NCBI GenBank assembly: GCA_030765525.1
Contig: JAVCCK010000041.1
Coordinates: 128,368 to 192,367 of the forward strand
Length of the DNA stretch: 64,000 nt
Reading direction: 5' to 3'
DNA from: Candidatus Lernaella stagnicola
GTDB taxonomy: Bacteria > Lernaellota > Lernaellaia > Lernaellales > Lernaellaceae
The position numbers and the translations under genes were made by a program. The notes beneath the pieces are model-generated. The model saw only the letters and a program-made list of their open reading frames with translations. It was not told the origin of the DNA and made no database searches. This document shows, piece after piece, positions 16,279 to 29,569 of this stretch; positions within the stretch are counted from its first letter, which is position 1, and the number at the start of each line of letters is the position of its first letter.

Positions 16279-17183
16279 GAGGTGTACCCCATTTCGCGGA
16301 GCATGCTTTCCGAACGCGTCCAATCTTTTTTAACCACGACGCGTAAATCGAGGAAAACCCGCTTACTCGCGAAGGCTTCGATTTTACGCCGGGCGGCGCT
16401 GCCGATGCTTTTCATCTTTTCGCCGCCGTGGCCGATGAGAATTCCTTTTTGCCCCTCGCGTTCGATAAATATTTTGGCGTGAATACGCAGCAAATCGACC
16501 TGCTGTTCGTACGCTTCCACCAGCACGGCCGAGCTGTAGGGTATCTCTTGTTTCGTTTGCAGAAAGACTTGCTCGCGAATCATTTCCGCCACCAGAAAGC
16601 GCTCCGTGGCGCTGGTCAACTGGTCCGGGGGATAGTACATCGGCCCCTCGGGCAGCGCCTTGACGACTTCCTCAACCAGCCGACCGATGCCGTCGGCGCG
16701 CGTTGCGCAAATGGGAACGATGGCGGCGAAGTCGTGTATTTGCATGTATTGCTCGATAAGCGGCAGCAAGTCCTCTCTTTTTGCGCGGTCGATTTTGTTG
16801 ATCGCCAGCACAACCGGTCTCGCCATGGTCCGTAGGCGTTCGATCAACGTTTTTTCGGTCAGCTTGGGCGGCCCCGTCGCTTCCACGACAAGTAGGATGA
16901 CGTCGGCGTCGCTCATCGCCCGTTGGATCTCGCGCTTGAGAAAAAGGTTCAGGCCGCGATCGTCTTCGATCACGCCGGGCGTATCGAGAAAGATGATTTG
17001 GTATTCGTCGGCCGTGCTGATGCCTAGAATGCGGTTGCGCGTGGTCTGCGGCTTAGGCGTAACAATCGCCAACTCTTCGCCCATGACGGCGTTGAGAATC
17101 GTCGATTTGCCGACGTTGGGCCTTCCAAGCAGCATGGCGTAGCCGGATTTGAATCCGGCGGGAGGTTGTGAAGCGGTTTTCAC
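16275..17183 (-). CDS. era: GTPase Era
   Basis: A 302-residue GTPase that binds the 3' end of 16S rRNA in 30S maturation. G1 is GRPNVGKST, G2 TTRNRILG, G3 DTPG, G4 NKID. The C-terminal KH domain has the expected PYSSAVLVEAYEQ ... IHAKIFIEREGQKGILIGHGGEKMKSIGSAARRKIE arrangement. It lies 27 bases after rnc and overlaps der by 4 bases, so the three genes are almost surely cotranscribed. Confidence 0.95.
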   Translation of the reverse strand: MKTASQPPAGFKSGYAMLLGRPNVGKSTILNAVMGEELAIVTPKPQTTRNRILGISTADEYQIIFLDTPGVIEDDRGLNLFLKREIQRAMSDADVILLVVEATGPPKLTEKTLIERLRTMARPVVLAINKIDRAKREDLLPLIEQYMQIHDFAAIVPICATRADGIGRLVEEVVKALPEGPMYYPPDQLTSATERFLVAEMIREQVFLQTKQEIPYSSAVLVEAYEQQVDLLRIHAKIFIEREGQKGILIGHGGEKMKSIGSAARRKIEAFASKRVFLDLRVVVKKDWTRSESMLREMGYTS

Positions 17184-17210
17184 CGTCGTTCCTTTCTGTG
17201 ATGACGTAAT

Positions 17211-17918
17211 CTAGTTTTCTTCGCCGGCAAGGTGTCCGAAGGCGGCTTGCGCCGCGGCTTGCTCGGCATCCTTTTTACTGCGTCCCTCGCCTTCGCCGAA
17301 AAGTTGGTCGGCAATGATCACGTGTACGACGAATCGTTTGTTGTGGTCCGGGCCGCTGGCGCCCACCACCCGATAATAAGGTGCCGAACCATACTTGGCT
17401 TGGGAAATCTCTTGCAAGCGCGTTTTATAATCCTTGAACAATAATTTTTCGTCGAAACCTTCGAAAAGCAAGTCGAAGTATCGCTCGATGAAAGCGGCGG
17501 CGGCGCCGAGGCCCGCATCGAGGTAAATCGAGCCGACGACTGCCTCGAAGACATCGGCGAGAATCGTGTCTTTTTCGCGCCCACCGGTTTTTTCCTCGCC
17601 GTGGCTCATGCGGACATGTTCGCCCAGTCCGAGGCGGCGGGCGATGGCCGCTAACGTGCGGCGATTCACAGCGCTGGCGCGCCGGCGCGAAAGTTCCCCT
17701 TCTTTATGGTCGGGGAAGCGTTCGACGAGCATATCCGAGACCACAAGTTCCAATACCGCATCGCCGAGAAACTCTAAACGTTCGTAGTCTTCGGACTCTT
17801 CAGACTCGTTGGCGAAGCTGGAATGGGTCAGCGCGCGTTCCAGCAGGGATCGGTCGTTGAAGTCGTGCCCGAGGGCGATCAACAACTCTTCCAATGTTGG
17901 ACGTTCTTCAGCCACCAC
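17211..17918 (-). CDS. rnc: Ribonuclease III
   Basis: A 235-residue double-stranded-RNA endonuclease. The likely start is GTG 17918 (or 17915), preceded by GGAGGGAGG at 17921-17929; an upstream ATG at 17975 would add an arginine-rich stretch not seen in the family. The signature ERLEFLGDAVLELVVSD (catalytic E and D) and the second acidic cluster DVFEAVVGSIYLD are intact. The C-terminal dsRBD ends in GRSKKDAEQAAAQAAFGHL. It processes rRNA precursors and heads the rnc-era-der operon. Confidence 0.95.
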   Translation of the reverse strand: MVAEERPTLEELLIALGHDFNDRSLLERALTHSSFANESEESEDYERLEFLGDAVLELVVSDMLVERFPDHKEGELSRRRASAVNRRTLAAIARRLGLGEHVRMSHGEEKTGGREKDTILADVFEAVVGSIYLDAGLGAAAAFIERYFDLLFEGFDEKLLFKDYKTRLQEISQAKYGSAPYYRVVGASGPDHNKRFVVHVIIADQLFGEGEGRSKKDAEQAAAQAAFGHLAGEEN

Positions 17919-18047
17919 GACCTCCCTCCGGCTCCGGTTTGCCAACTCGGTAACAAGACGGCGGGTTGATGTCAATCAAGTTGTGCAGACCGTCTTGCCA
18001 TTGTTTCGTAATCGGGTAGATTAGGCCGGTCGAAATGGGAGGCGGAA

Positions 18048-18488
18048 ATGGCTCGAATTTGTCCCTTTGTTTTGTTCGCAATCGTTACGGCCTTTTTGGC
18101 GTTGGGCGCCTGCGCGGGCGACGGCATTCGTCCGGACGGAGACCTAACCCCCGAATTACTCGACATGGTGGCGATCCCTAATCCCGCCGATGTGGGCAGC
18201 GAGACGACGTTCATCGCCAGCTTTGTTGATCACGACGGCGACATCGAAGACTTCTCCATCGAATTGATCGTCGAAACCGAAGACGACGAGGAAAAGTTCG
18301 AAGTGCCCGCCATCGACTTACGCGTCGAGGGCCTCACCGAGGGCTCAATATCCTTTCGCGTCAACGTGCTCGACTACTATCAGGGAACGTTCAAGCTGCG
18401 ACTGATCGATGCCGCCGGTAACGTCAGTGACGAAATCGAGGAATTCTTGTTCGTCAACATACTCCCGGAACCGCAAACCGGCGAGTGA
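18048..18488 (+). CDS. Small lipoprotein, unknown function
   Basis: 146 residues from ATG 18048, with GGGAGG well placed. A lipoprotein signal ends ALGAC (Cys about 22). The mature part is one beta-rich domain (ELLDMVAIPNPADVGSETTFIASFVDHDGDIEDFSIELIVET...), reminiscent of an immunoglobulin-like/Ca-binding DHDGDI repeat. It ends exactly one base before the mtaB stop on the opposite strand. No family recognised. Confidence 0.7.
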   Translation: MARICPFVLFAIVTAFLALGACAGDGIRPDGDLTPELLDMVAIPNPADVGSETTFIASFVDHDGDIEDFSIELIVETEDDEEKFEVPAIDLRVEGLTEGSISFRVNVLDYYQGTFKLRLIDAAGNVSDEIEEFLFVNILPEPQTGE

Positions 18489-19781
18489 TCACTCCCGCCC
18501 TCGCCCTGTGAGACGCAGGCGCTCCACATCAACGGCCGTGATTTCCACCGGCACTTCGCCGTGCGCCACCTCTTGAACGGCAACCGGTAGGTAGTTGCGG
18601 CTTAAGCCCTCGGAAAACCCCGTCTCGCTTCTCTCGATCAACACCGGGAGCACGCGCCCGACCTGCAATTCCATAAATTCGTGCCGATATCCCCGGGCCG
18701 CGTCCCGCAGACGTTTCGCGCGATCGCGAGCCTCGCGGCGGTTGACTCTGTCGGGCATCGTCGAGGCGGGCGTGCCGGGGCGATCGGAGTAAGGAAACAC
18801 ATGCAAATGGGGCAAGCGTAGACGATCGAGGAACGCAAAGGTCTCCCCGAAATCTTCCTCGCTTTCGCCGGGAAATCCGGTCAGCACGTCAGCGCCGATC
18901 GTGATGTTGTCCACCTCTTGGCGGCATCGCGCAACGGCATCGGCAAACAAGGCTGTGTCGTACGGGCGGTTCATGGCGCGAAGAATTCGGTCGCAACCGC
19001 TTTGCAGCGGGATATGTAGGTGAGGACACAAACGCGGCTCACCGGCCATGAGGTGCAGCAAGTCCGCCGTCACTTCGCGCGGCTCGATCGACGAGAGACG
19101 CAAACGTAAAAGATCGGTTTCCCGGAGGATTCGTTCGCAGAGCGCGGTCAATCGGCTCGCCGGTTGCAGATCGTGCCCATACAGGCCCAAGTGAATGCCG
19201 GTGAGCACGACCTCGTTGCGACCCGCGGCGACCAACTCGCGCACGGCGCCAATCACCACATCCGGCGCCACGCTGCGGCTCGGCCCGCGCACCACCGGAA
19301 CGATGCAGTACGTGCAGGCGGCGGGACAACCGTCTTGCACTTTCAGAAAAGCCCGCGTCCGCCCCGGCAGATCGTACGCCCCGCCCGCTTGCACTGTCTC
19401 GACGGAGGCGACATCCGCCACGCATCGCAGCGGCCCCGCGCCACGCGCCTCGTCGACCAGACGTATCAGATCCTGCTTTTCCACATTGCCCGTCACCAAG
19501 TCCGCGTCGTCAAACGCGTTGGGCGTGCCGCCTCCGCTGATCGGCCCGCAGCCGGTCACGACGACAATAGAGTCGGGGTTGAAGCGGCGCGCCCGGTGCA
19601 CCATCTGCCGACTTTGGCGGTCCGCCGTCGCCGTCACGGTGCAGGTGTTGATCACACATACATCGGCCGGACCGGGCCACGGAACAACGCGATAACCCCG
19701 CGTCGTGAACGATTGGTTGAGATAAGCCGTATCGACCTGATTGACCTTGCATCCCAGCGTAGCGAAACAAACCGTCAGCAC
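18489..19781 (-). CDS. mtaB: tRNA t6A37 methylthiotransferase MtaB
   Basis: A 430-residue radical-SAM methylthiotransferase that converts t6A37 to ms2t6A in tRNAs. The N-terminal UPF0004 domain carries FATLGCKVNQVD (Cys11), INTCTVTATADRQSR and VVTGCGP for the auxiliary cluster. The radical-SAM motif CPAACTYCIVPVVRG (about 130) is complete. A TRAM-like C-terminus (ELQVGRVLPVLIERSETGFSEG...) ends the protein. GCKVNQxD separates MtaB from MiaB and RimO. It is the last gene of the ferredoxin-pfkB-mtaB operon, one base after pfkB. Confidence 0.93.
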   Translation of the reverse strand: MLTVCFATLGCKVNQVDTAYLNQSFTTRGYRVVPWPGPADVCVINTCTVTATADRQSRQMVHRARRFNPDSIVVVTGCGPISGGGTPNAFDDADLVTGNVEKQDLIRLVDEARGAGPLRCVADVASVETVQAGGAYDLPGRTRAFLKVQDGCPAACTYCIVPVVRGPSRSVAPDVVIGAVRELVAAGRNEVVLTGIHLGLYGHDLQPASRLTALCERILRETDLLRLRLSSIEPREVTADLLHLMAGEPRLCPHLHIPLQSGCDRILRAMNRPYDTALFADAVARCRQEVDNITIGADVLTGFPGESEEDFGETFAFLDRLRLPHLHVFPYSDRPGTPASTMPDRVNRREARDRAKRLRDAARGYRHEFMELQVGRVLPVLIERSETGFSEGLSRNYLPVAVQEVAHGEVPVEITAVDVERLRLTGRGRE

Positions 19782-19782
19782 G

Positions 19783-20718
19783 TTACGCCCCCTGTTTCAA
19801 TAAGCGATCCACGGCGGCGCGATCGGGAATGCCCGCCCGTCCACCCGGCTGGGTGCATTTCAACGCAGCCGTTGCCGAGGCGAAACGCAGGATATCCGGC
19901 AGAGAAAAGCCCAAGGCGAGCCCGGCGGCAAAGGCGCCGTGCCAGACGTCGCCCGCGCCGGTTGTGTCTACAACATCGACCGTGAAGGCCGGAATTTCCA
20001 GCCATTGCTCGCCCATCAACACGAGTGCTCCGTGTTCACCCCGGGTGGCCGCGACGACGGGGCTGCCGGTTTGCGCGGCGATCTCCTGCAGGGCAAACCG
20101 CAAATCTCCACGGCCGGTATACGCCGAGGCGAAACTCGCATCGCAGAGAACGTAATCTGTCAACGCGAGCAAGGCATTGACGCCTCGTTGGAGTTTACCC
20201 GCATCCAGCACGACCGGTATTCCAGCCGCACGCGCCCACGAAGCCATCTGCACCGAGGCTTCCATGTGGTGGCAGTCCAACAGGAGCACGGACCCGGCGC
20301 ACACCGTCTGCTCGTCGAATTCGTCGCGGTGAATTTCGAGACCCGGTTGACGTAAATACGTGATCGTCCGCGTGCCCGACGTAAGGTCCACCCAAATCAC
20401 AGCGAGTTGGTTTTGCGTGTCCGGTACGATGGGGCAAGCGGCGACGTCCACGTCTTCACATTGCAGCGATTGCCGGGCGAAATCTCCTTCCGGCGTATCA
20501 CCGAATTTGCCCAAGTATCGCGCGCGCAGGCCGAGACGCGCTACAGCGACCGCGGCCGTGGCGGCTTGTCCCCCGCCCTGCCGGATGAATTCCTGCATGG
20601 GCAGCTTCGTGTCGGCAGACGGATAATCGTCCAGGAGGCAAAGGAAGTCGCAAGAATTGTAGCCGAAGCAAACCACGTCGACGGGCTGGTTTGGCTTCGC
20701 CGGTACCGGGGCTCTCAT
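19783..20718 (-). CDS. PfkB-family sugar kinase
   Basis: A 311-residue ribokinase-fold kinase. It shows the N-terminal GGGQAATAAVAVARLG and YLGKFGDTPEGD, and the C-terminal PfkB signature DTTGAGDVWHGAFAAGLALG with the catalytic Asp. The substrate (ribose, sulfofructose, nucleoside or other) is not fixed by sequence. It overlaps the ferredoxin-like gene by ATGA. Confidence 0.88.
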   Translation of the reverse strand: MRAPVPAKPNQPVDVVCFGYNSCDFLCLLDDYPSADTKLPMQEFIRQGGGQAATAAVAVARLGLRARYLGKFGDTPEGDFARQSLQCEDVDVAACPIVPDTQNQLAVIWVDLTSGTRTITYLRQPGLEIHRDEFDEQTVCAGSVLLLDCHHMEASVQMASWARAAGIPVVLDAGKLQRGVNALLALTDYVLCDASFASAYTGRGDLRFALQEIAAQTGSPVVAATRGEHGALVLMGEQWLEIPAFTVDVVDTTGAGDVWHGAFAAGLALGFSLPDILRFASATAALKCTQPGGRAGIPDRAAVDRLLKQGA

Positions 20719-21542
20719 TGGTAGGTTCGCAGCGGCGGGCGCGGTCGCTCACGTCGCAGTTCGATGGCGTCGTTGGGGCAGGCGCGGGCGCACAGGCCGC
20801 AGCCGTAACAGAGCGATTCCTCGATGCACACCAGCCCCTTCATGAGGTAACGCGCCTCCCACGGGCAGGCGTCGAGACATTCACCGCATCCCTGGCAGGC
20901 GTTCGCGTCAACATGCGCCACATGCTCGCCATAGAGAAGAGGGAATCCCTTTTGGCCGAGGTGCTTGTTCAACAAGAACGGTACACAGCCGTCGCGGCAA
21001 CAATTGCAGATGGCGTATTCGTTGACGCCGTCGCCTGTGTAGCAATGCACGAAGACCATGTGCCAGAAACCTTCGTCGGCAAAGGATTGAATAAGCCGCT
21101 TAGCTTCATCACGGTCGATCACGCGGTAGTCGTCGGGAAAGGCGCGTTGAAAAGCGTCCGTGCCGGTGCGAATCACCATGTCCGTTTCAAGCATATGCTG
21201 AAAGCGCCCGTGCGCCACCCGGCAGCGACACGGTCCGATCGCGATGGCGAGGTCCCTTTGAGCGTCGAGTAGGTCCAGCACGTCCGTGGTGATCATCGGG
21301 TGGCCGGTGTCGCCGTAGCGTCCGACGGGATAGGCGAATATCCAGCGAAACAGGAACCGGGTGACCGGATGCTCGGTCCATTTGCGGTGTCTACCTTCGA
21401 GAGCCTCGTAACAAAACCGCAGCCACGGTACTTCGAGATGCTTGGCTAGGACGTGCAGGAGTTTGCGACGTAGGCGGCTTTGTTCGTCATGCACCAAGTG
21501 CCCGGCAAGCAAAAGTAACGCCGGGTCGAAATGAGGGTCCAC
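20715..21542 (-). CDS. Ferredoxin-domain iron-sulfur protein with extra Cys clusters
   Basis: A 275-residue cytosolic protein. The C-terminus is a 2x[4Fe-4S] ferredoxin: CQGCGECLDACPWEARY and CYGCGLCARACPNDAIE. The middle has two further Cys groups, IGPCRCRVAH and CNCCRDGC, which could bind another cluster. The N-terminal ~100 residues are helical. The arrangement resembles uncharacterised 4Fe-4S proteins that begin with a helical domain in anaerobes. It probably transfers electrons to an unidentified partner. It heads the operon with pfkB and mtaB; why a redox protein precedes a kinase is unclear. Confidence 0.8.
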   Translation of the reverse strand: MDPHFDPALLLLAGHLVHDEQSRLRRKLLHVLAKHLEVPWLRFCYEALEGRHRKWTEHPVTRFLFRWIFAYPVGRYGDTGHPMITTDVLDLLDAQRDLAIAIGPCRCRVAHGRFQHMLETDMVIRTGTDAFQRAFPDDYRVIDRDEAKRLIQSFADEGFWHMVFVHCYTGDGVNEYAICNCCRDGCVPFLLNKHLGQKGFPLLYGEHVAHVDANACQGCGECLDACPWEARYLMKGLVCIEESLCYGCGLCARACPNDAIELRRERPRPPLRTYQ

Positions 21543-21551
21543 GGGGTTCCT

Positions 21552-22901
21552 TTAGAAGTGAATCGTCGCCGTCATGCCCGAGTAAATATAGTGGGCACGG
21601 GCTTCGGCGCTCGGCCAGGCCGGGTTGCTTTCCGGGTCGTTCTCGTCCATGTCATCGGCGTCTTTATCATACTCGACAGTCGTCATGATGTGATCCATCA
21701 CGCTGAAATCGATCTGGACCAGTTCGCCAAATTTACCGCCGAAATTGCCGCCGGCGCCAAACGCGAGCACGTGGGTCGCCGAGTCGATGATCGTGGTCGT
21801 CCCGTCCTGGTCGGGCACGGGACTGGGTTCAAACGCGTAACCAAGGCGAAAAGCCAAGTGCTTGTTGACGCGGGCTTCGACTCCGAAGCGAGTCACGAAC
21901 ACGTCGTCGAAGTCGGCGCTCGGGCGCTCGAGGACGTTGGGACGCGCGTAGTCGATGTCGTTCTCGGACATCGCTTTGAAGTCGAGGCGGACTTTCGGGA
22001 ACGGCGATTTGTAGGTCGACCACCCTTGCCAGCTCATCTCGCCGGTAATCAACACGTGCTCGTCAGGTTCACCGGCGATGGACACGGTCACCGAACGCGG
22101 GATGTAGTTGTACCAAGCTTCGTATTCGATCTCGACGAAGCCGTTCGGGTCTCCCGGGATAAGCTGCTGGCGGTCGGTCTTGTGGAAGTAGCTTTGGCTC
22201 TGCCCTTTGTAGGTCAGGCCGAAACGCAGAAACTCGTGGCTGCGGGCGTAGAAGCCGACGATGGGGGAGACCTGGGCCGACAGTTCGCTTTCGGCCAGCG
22301 TGTTGGTCTCGTACGCACCTTCCGCCGTCGGAACGTCGGTCCACCGTTGCCCCCAGGGGTCGATCGTCACGCGGGCACCGGCGCCGAGGCCGAAATTGGG
22401 GGCGAGCTGCACGGCCATCGCGGGCATCAGCGACATCCCGAAGATGCCGGTATCGTAGTCGAGAAAGTAGGGGCGGTCGGGGCTCAGGATCTTGCGGCGG
22501 GACGCGCCATCGACCGGCAGTTGCATCGCCAGGCCGAAATAGACGCGGTCCTTGATGCCGCCGGAAACACCGAGGTTCAGCCACTGGCCGGCTTCGGCGC
22601 CGCGAGCGTCTCTAACTTCGTCTGGGTCGCTTTTATCACCGCCGTTACGTTCGGTCACGTCCAAGGTGAGCGACGGGACGCTGAAGGAATACCCGGCCAG
22701 TACGCGGACGTTGCGCGATTCGATCAATGCGCCGGGGTTATAAAACGCCGCTTCCGGCCCGTCGGCCAGCGAAGCGTAGGCATTGGCCAGCGAGGTCGCT
22801 CGGGAATTAAACCCGAAAAGGTCGAGCTGGTTGGCCGAGGCCGCCACAGGTATTCCCAAAAACAGAATCAACGCCAAAATATAGAATACCGCTTTGGGCA
22901 T
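21552..22901 (-). CDS. FadL/OmpP1/TodX-family outer-membrane channel
   Basis: 449 residues from ATG 22901, with GGGAG upstream; an earlier ATG at 22949 lacks a ribosome site. A signal peptide ends near VAASA-NQ. The mature N-terminus (LDLFGFNSRATSLANAYASLADGPEAAFYNPGALI) is the plug-like motif of FadL channels. The C-terminus is Phe (MTATIHF), as expected for BAM-dependent beta-barrels. Such channels take up fatty acids and other hydrophobic compounds, which would fit a substrate for the acyl-CoA enzymes at 4-6 kb. Confidence 0.88.
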   Translation of the reverse strand: MPKAVFYILALILFLGIPVAASANQLDLFGFNSRATSLANAYASLADGPEAAFYNPGALIESRNVRVLAGYSFSVPSLTLDVTERNGGDKSDPDEVRDARGAEAGQWLNLGVSGGIKDRVYFGLAMQLPVDGASRRKILSPDRPYFLDYDTGIFGMSLMPAMAVQLAPNFGLGAGARVTIDPWGQRWTDVPTAEGAYETNTLAESELSAQVSPIVGFYARSHEFLRFGLTYKGQSQSYFHKTDRQQLIPGDPNGFVEIEYEAWYNYIPRSVTVSIAGEPDEHVLITGEMSWQGWSTYKSPFPKVRLDFKAMSENDIDYARPNVLERPSADFDDVFVTRFGVEARVNKHLAFRLGYAFEPSPVPDQDGTTTIIDSATHVLAFGAGGNFGGKFGELVQIDFSVMDHIMTTVEYDKDADDMDENDPESNPAWPSAEARAHYIYSGMTATIHF

Positions 22902-23021
22902 CTCAAACTCCCTAATGAAGAATGGGTTCAAGCCGGTGGATAGTATCACCTGCGATAAAGCGTGTAAAGAAAGCGTCTGGAATCCGCGCTATTTTTTCCA
23001 TGGCATTCGACCTTGAGGTTT

Positions 23022-25163
23022 TTATTGGGTTTCGGCCGCAAATTTCAGATCGGCCGCGTGCATGACGCGGTCGCGCCCACCCTGCTTGGCGGCGTAGAGC
23101 GCCTTGTCGGCCAAATCTATCAACGTGCTTTTCTCCGTGCTCTGGTCGGGGTACGTCGCCACGCCCATGCTGATTGTTACGCGTAGCCTCTCGCCGGCGA
23201 AACGAACCTCGGTAGCCGCGACGGCTTTGCGAATGCGCTCGGCCAGTTTCACTGCGTCCGCGGCTTTGGAATTAAGCAGTACCAGCGCGAACTCTTCTCC
23301 GCCGTAGCGAGCCGCGAGGTCGTTTTTCCGGACACTGGTGCGCAGTACCGAGGCGACGGCCCTTAGCACCTGGTCGCCGATGGGATGGCCGTAGGTGTCG
23401 TTAAATTTCTTAAAATGGTCGATGTCGCAGATGATCAGGCTGATGGGAATCGGCATACGCGTGGCGCGATGCAGCTCGTGGTCCAGCCATTCTTGGAAGT
23501 ACCGGTGGTTGAAACAGCCCGTCAGTCCGTCACGCGTGGCCATCTGTTCCATTTCGGCGTGGACGCGCGCGTTCTCGAGGCTGACGGCCGCCTGCACAGC
23601 AAGTACTTCCAGGATCTTAATTTCGTAGGGCGAATACGCATTTGGCTTCTTCGTGCCGAACGCCAACAGCCCCGTCACAAAATTTTGTTGCACGAGCGGT
23701 ACGCACAGAAGGCTCCCGACATCTTTGAGGGGAAGATCCTTGCTGAACACCGGCCGGCGGCGCTCGGTACCGCGGCCGCGGTCGCGCAGGTTCGGGTAAT
23801 GCAGGTAGGTTTTCGAGCCGATGACCCAGCCCACGAGGCTGTCGTGCAGCGGAAAACGGGTGTCGAGCCATTTGTCGGCCGGCAGCCCGGCCACGGCCTC
23901 GATAAGTCCGGACTGCTTTTCGTGATCGACCATAACCAGCAACGCAAAATCGAAGGTCAGAATATCCTGTACGGATTCCAAGATGACGCGGCTTACCGTG
24001 TCCAAATCAATCGACGAGCCGAGTTTCTTGATGAGTCCATAAAACGCGGCAAACTCGGTTCGCTCCGCGGTGACGTCGCGATAGAGGCGCTCTCGCCCGA
24101 TCGCGGCCATCACTTGCCGCGCCATGACGTCTAAAAAGCGTTCGTCTTCGCGATCGAAGTGCGCTTCGTATTGGCTGTCAATGGCAATGACGCCCGCCAC
24201 GTGCCCGTTTTCCACCAGAGGGGCCATGAGCAGCGACAACGGCTTGATGCCCCAATTCCGGTGCCGAGCGGTTTGCCGCGGCAGTTCTCGAAGGTGCTCA
24301 AAGCGCAACCGTCCGCCGCTGAGTCCTTCCTGTAGCACTGTGTCATTGAGGTTTTCGGAAAAATACTCCTCGGGGTAGTGCTCGTTGGAACTGACCGCGC
24401 GGGCGTACGCCGAGTCGGGTTTGTTGCCGATTAACACGATCACGCACGTGTGACCGGAAAGTGCGCGTTTCGTGATGTCCGCGAGTTCGGTCAACACGGC
24501 GTCCAATTGCAGAAGCGCGCTCAAATCGGCGCGGGCCACCTGATTGCGACTCAACGCCCGCAACCCCGAGTGGCGCTCTGTGGTTAAGTGGTTCGCTTCC
24601 TCGGTGAGACGGGACAGGGTCTCCTGAGCGCGACGCGCTCGTTCGTGGGCGATGCGCACCAGAACGCCGACGATCAGCGCAAAGAGAAGCGCGTAGACGT
24701 AGGCCGCAGTGAAATCGGACCATTGGTCGACGAGTGTTTCGGCGATCCAAGCCCGCATCGTAAGCGTCGCCAGGGCGATGATCGTCAGAACCAGCGTGGG
24801 CAAGATGCCGAGGAAATACGCCGCCAACGCGGTGAAAAGGAAGAACGCAGGAAACAACACGCTCTGTGCGCCGCCGCTTACTTGCAGGGCGATCACGGCG
24901 ATGACCATCAGCAGATAGCCAAGTTCGATCTTGTTGGCGTGGGTGTCGGCATCCGGTGCGGTCAGTGCCAACACGGCGATGCGCCACGTCAGCAGAAACA
25001 TGAGGATACCCAGTAAGGCGATCGGCCCCGGCTGGGGTCCTCCGGCGACAACCCGGTCGTACGTGAAAATGCCGAAAACAACGAGCGCCAAATAAGCGCT
25101 GCCTATGACAACAGCGTAGTAGCGCGTGATTTGGTTGAGGATGCCGACGAAAAATCGGCCCAC
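23022..25163 (-). CDS. Membrane diguanylate cyclase with two GAF domains
   Basis: 713 residues. About six hydrophobic helices fill residues ~15-200, followed by a coiled coil (ARRAQETLSRLTEEANHL). A first GAF domain spans ~225-375 and a second ~390-535. The GGDEF domain (540-700) has DGLTGCFNHRYFQEWL and an intact active-site GGEEF in AARYGGEEFALVLL, so c-di-GMP synthesis is likely. The expected I-site RxxD is not obvious (QVLRAVASVLRTSVRKNDLA contains RKND, which would fit RxxD). It follows the ftsB-like gene directly. Confidence 0.9.
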   Translation of the reverse strand: MGRFFVGILNQITRYYAVVIGSAYLALVVFGIFTYDRVVAGGPQPGPIALLGILMFLLTWRIAVLALTAPDADTHANKIELGYLLMVIAVIALQVSGGAQSVLFPAFFLFTALAAYFLGILPTLVLTIIALATLTMRAWIAETLVDQWSDFTAAYVYALLFALIVGVLVRIAHERARRAQETLSRLTEEANHLTTERHSGLRALSRNQVARADLSALLQLDAVLTELADITKRALSGHTCVIVLIGNKPDSAYARAVSSNEHYPEEYFSENLNDTVLQEGLSGGRLRFEHLRELPRQTARHRNWGIKPLSLLMAPLVENGHVAGVIAIDSQYEAHFDREDERFLDVMARQVMAAIGRERLYRDVTAERTEFAAFYGLIKKLGSSIDLDTVSRVILESVQDILTFDFALLVMVDHEKQSGLIEAVAGLPADKWLDTRFPLHDSLVGWVIGSKTYLHYPNLRDRGRGTERRRPVFSKDLPLKDVGSLLCVPLVQQNFVTGLLAFGTKKPNAYSPYEIKILEVLAVQAAVSLENARVHAEMEQMATRDGLTGCFNHRYFQEWLDHELHRATRMPIPISLIICDIDHFKKFNDTYGHPIGDQVLRAVASVLRTSVRKNDLAARYGGEEFALVLLNSKAADAVKLAERIRKAVAATEVRFAGERLRVTISMGVATYPDQSTEKSTLIDLADKALYAAKQGGRDRVMHAADLKFAAETQ

Positions 25164-25454
25164 TCAGGGCCCTCCCGCCTTGGTTGGCTTGATGACGAAA
25201 ACTTTCTCGTCTGCGCGCACGAATTTCAATTCCTGGCGTATCTCCCGCTCGATAACCGCGGGATCGGATTGAAGGCGTTCGATGCGTTCCTGGTATTCGA
25301 CCTCTTGGTGTTGCAGTTCCACCTTCCGCGCTTCAAGCTCTTCCTTTTCTTTCTTCAATCGATAAACATGGAGCAAACCGTTGTCACCCAGCACGAGGTA
25401 GACGCCAGCCACAAAAAAAGCGATAACGAGGCAAATGGATGTCCATTTAATCAT
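25164..25454 (-). CDS. FtsB/DivIC-like septum-formation protein
   Basis: About 96 residues from ATG 25454; an ATG at 25496 would add 14 residues but lacks a ribosome site. One N-terminal membrane helix (ICLVIAFFVAGVYLVLG), then a coiled coil (LKKEKEELEARKVELQHQEVEYQERIERL), then the conserved FtsB tail IEREIRQELKFVRADEKVFVI. FtsB, with FtsL and FtsQ, activates septal peptidoglycan synthesis. It ends where the cyclase gene begins, so they share a transcript. Confidence 0.85.
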   Translation of the reverse strand: MIKWTSICLVIAFFVAGVYLVLGDNGLLHVYRLKKEKEELEARKVELQHQEVEYQERIERLQSDPAVIEREIRQELKFVRADEKVFVIKPTKAGGP

Positions 25455-25532
25455 CGGGTGGTTGCTCCGGTTCCAGTGTTCGTAGAATCGTAACATAAGG
25501 AAACGGCGGGACTCAATAGCTTTTTTCGAAAA

Positions 25533-29556
<4,024 letters not shown>

Positions 29557-29569
29557 AAGCGAAGCTTCC

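Noticed and set aside
21531-22943. 470-codon open frame on the plus strand opposite the FadL gene
   Set aside because: It is an antisense frame in GC-rich sequence. It shows no domain, and the FadL frame has clear family motifs and a ribosome site.
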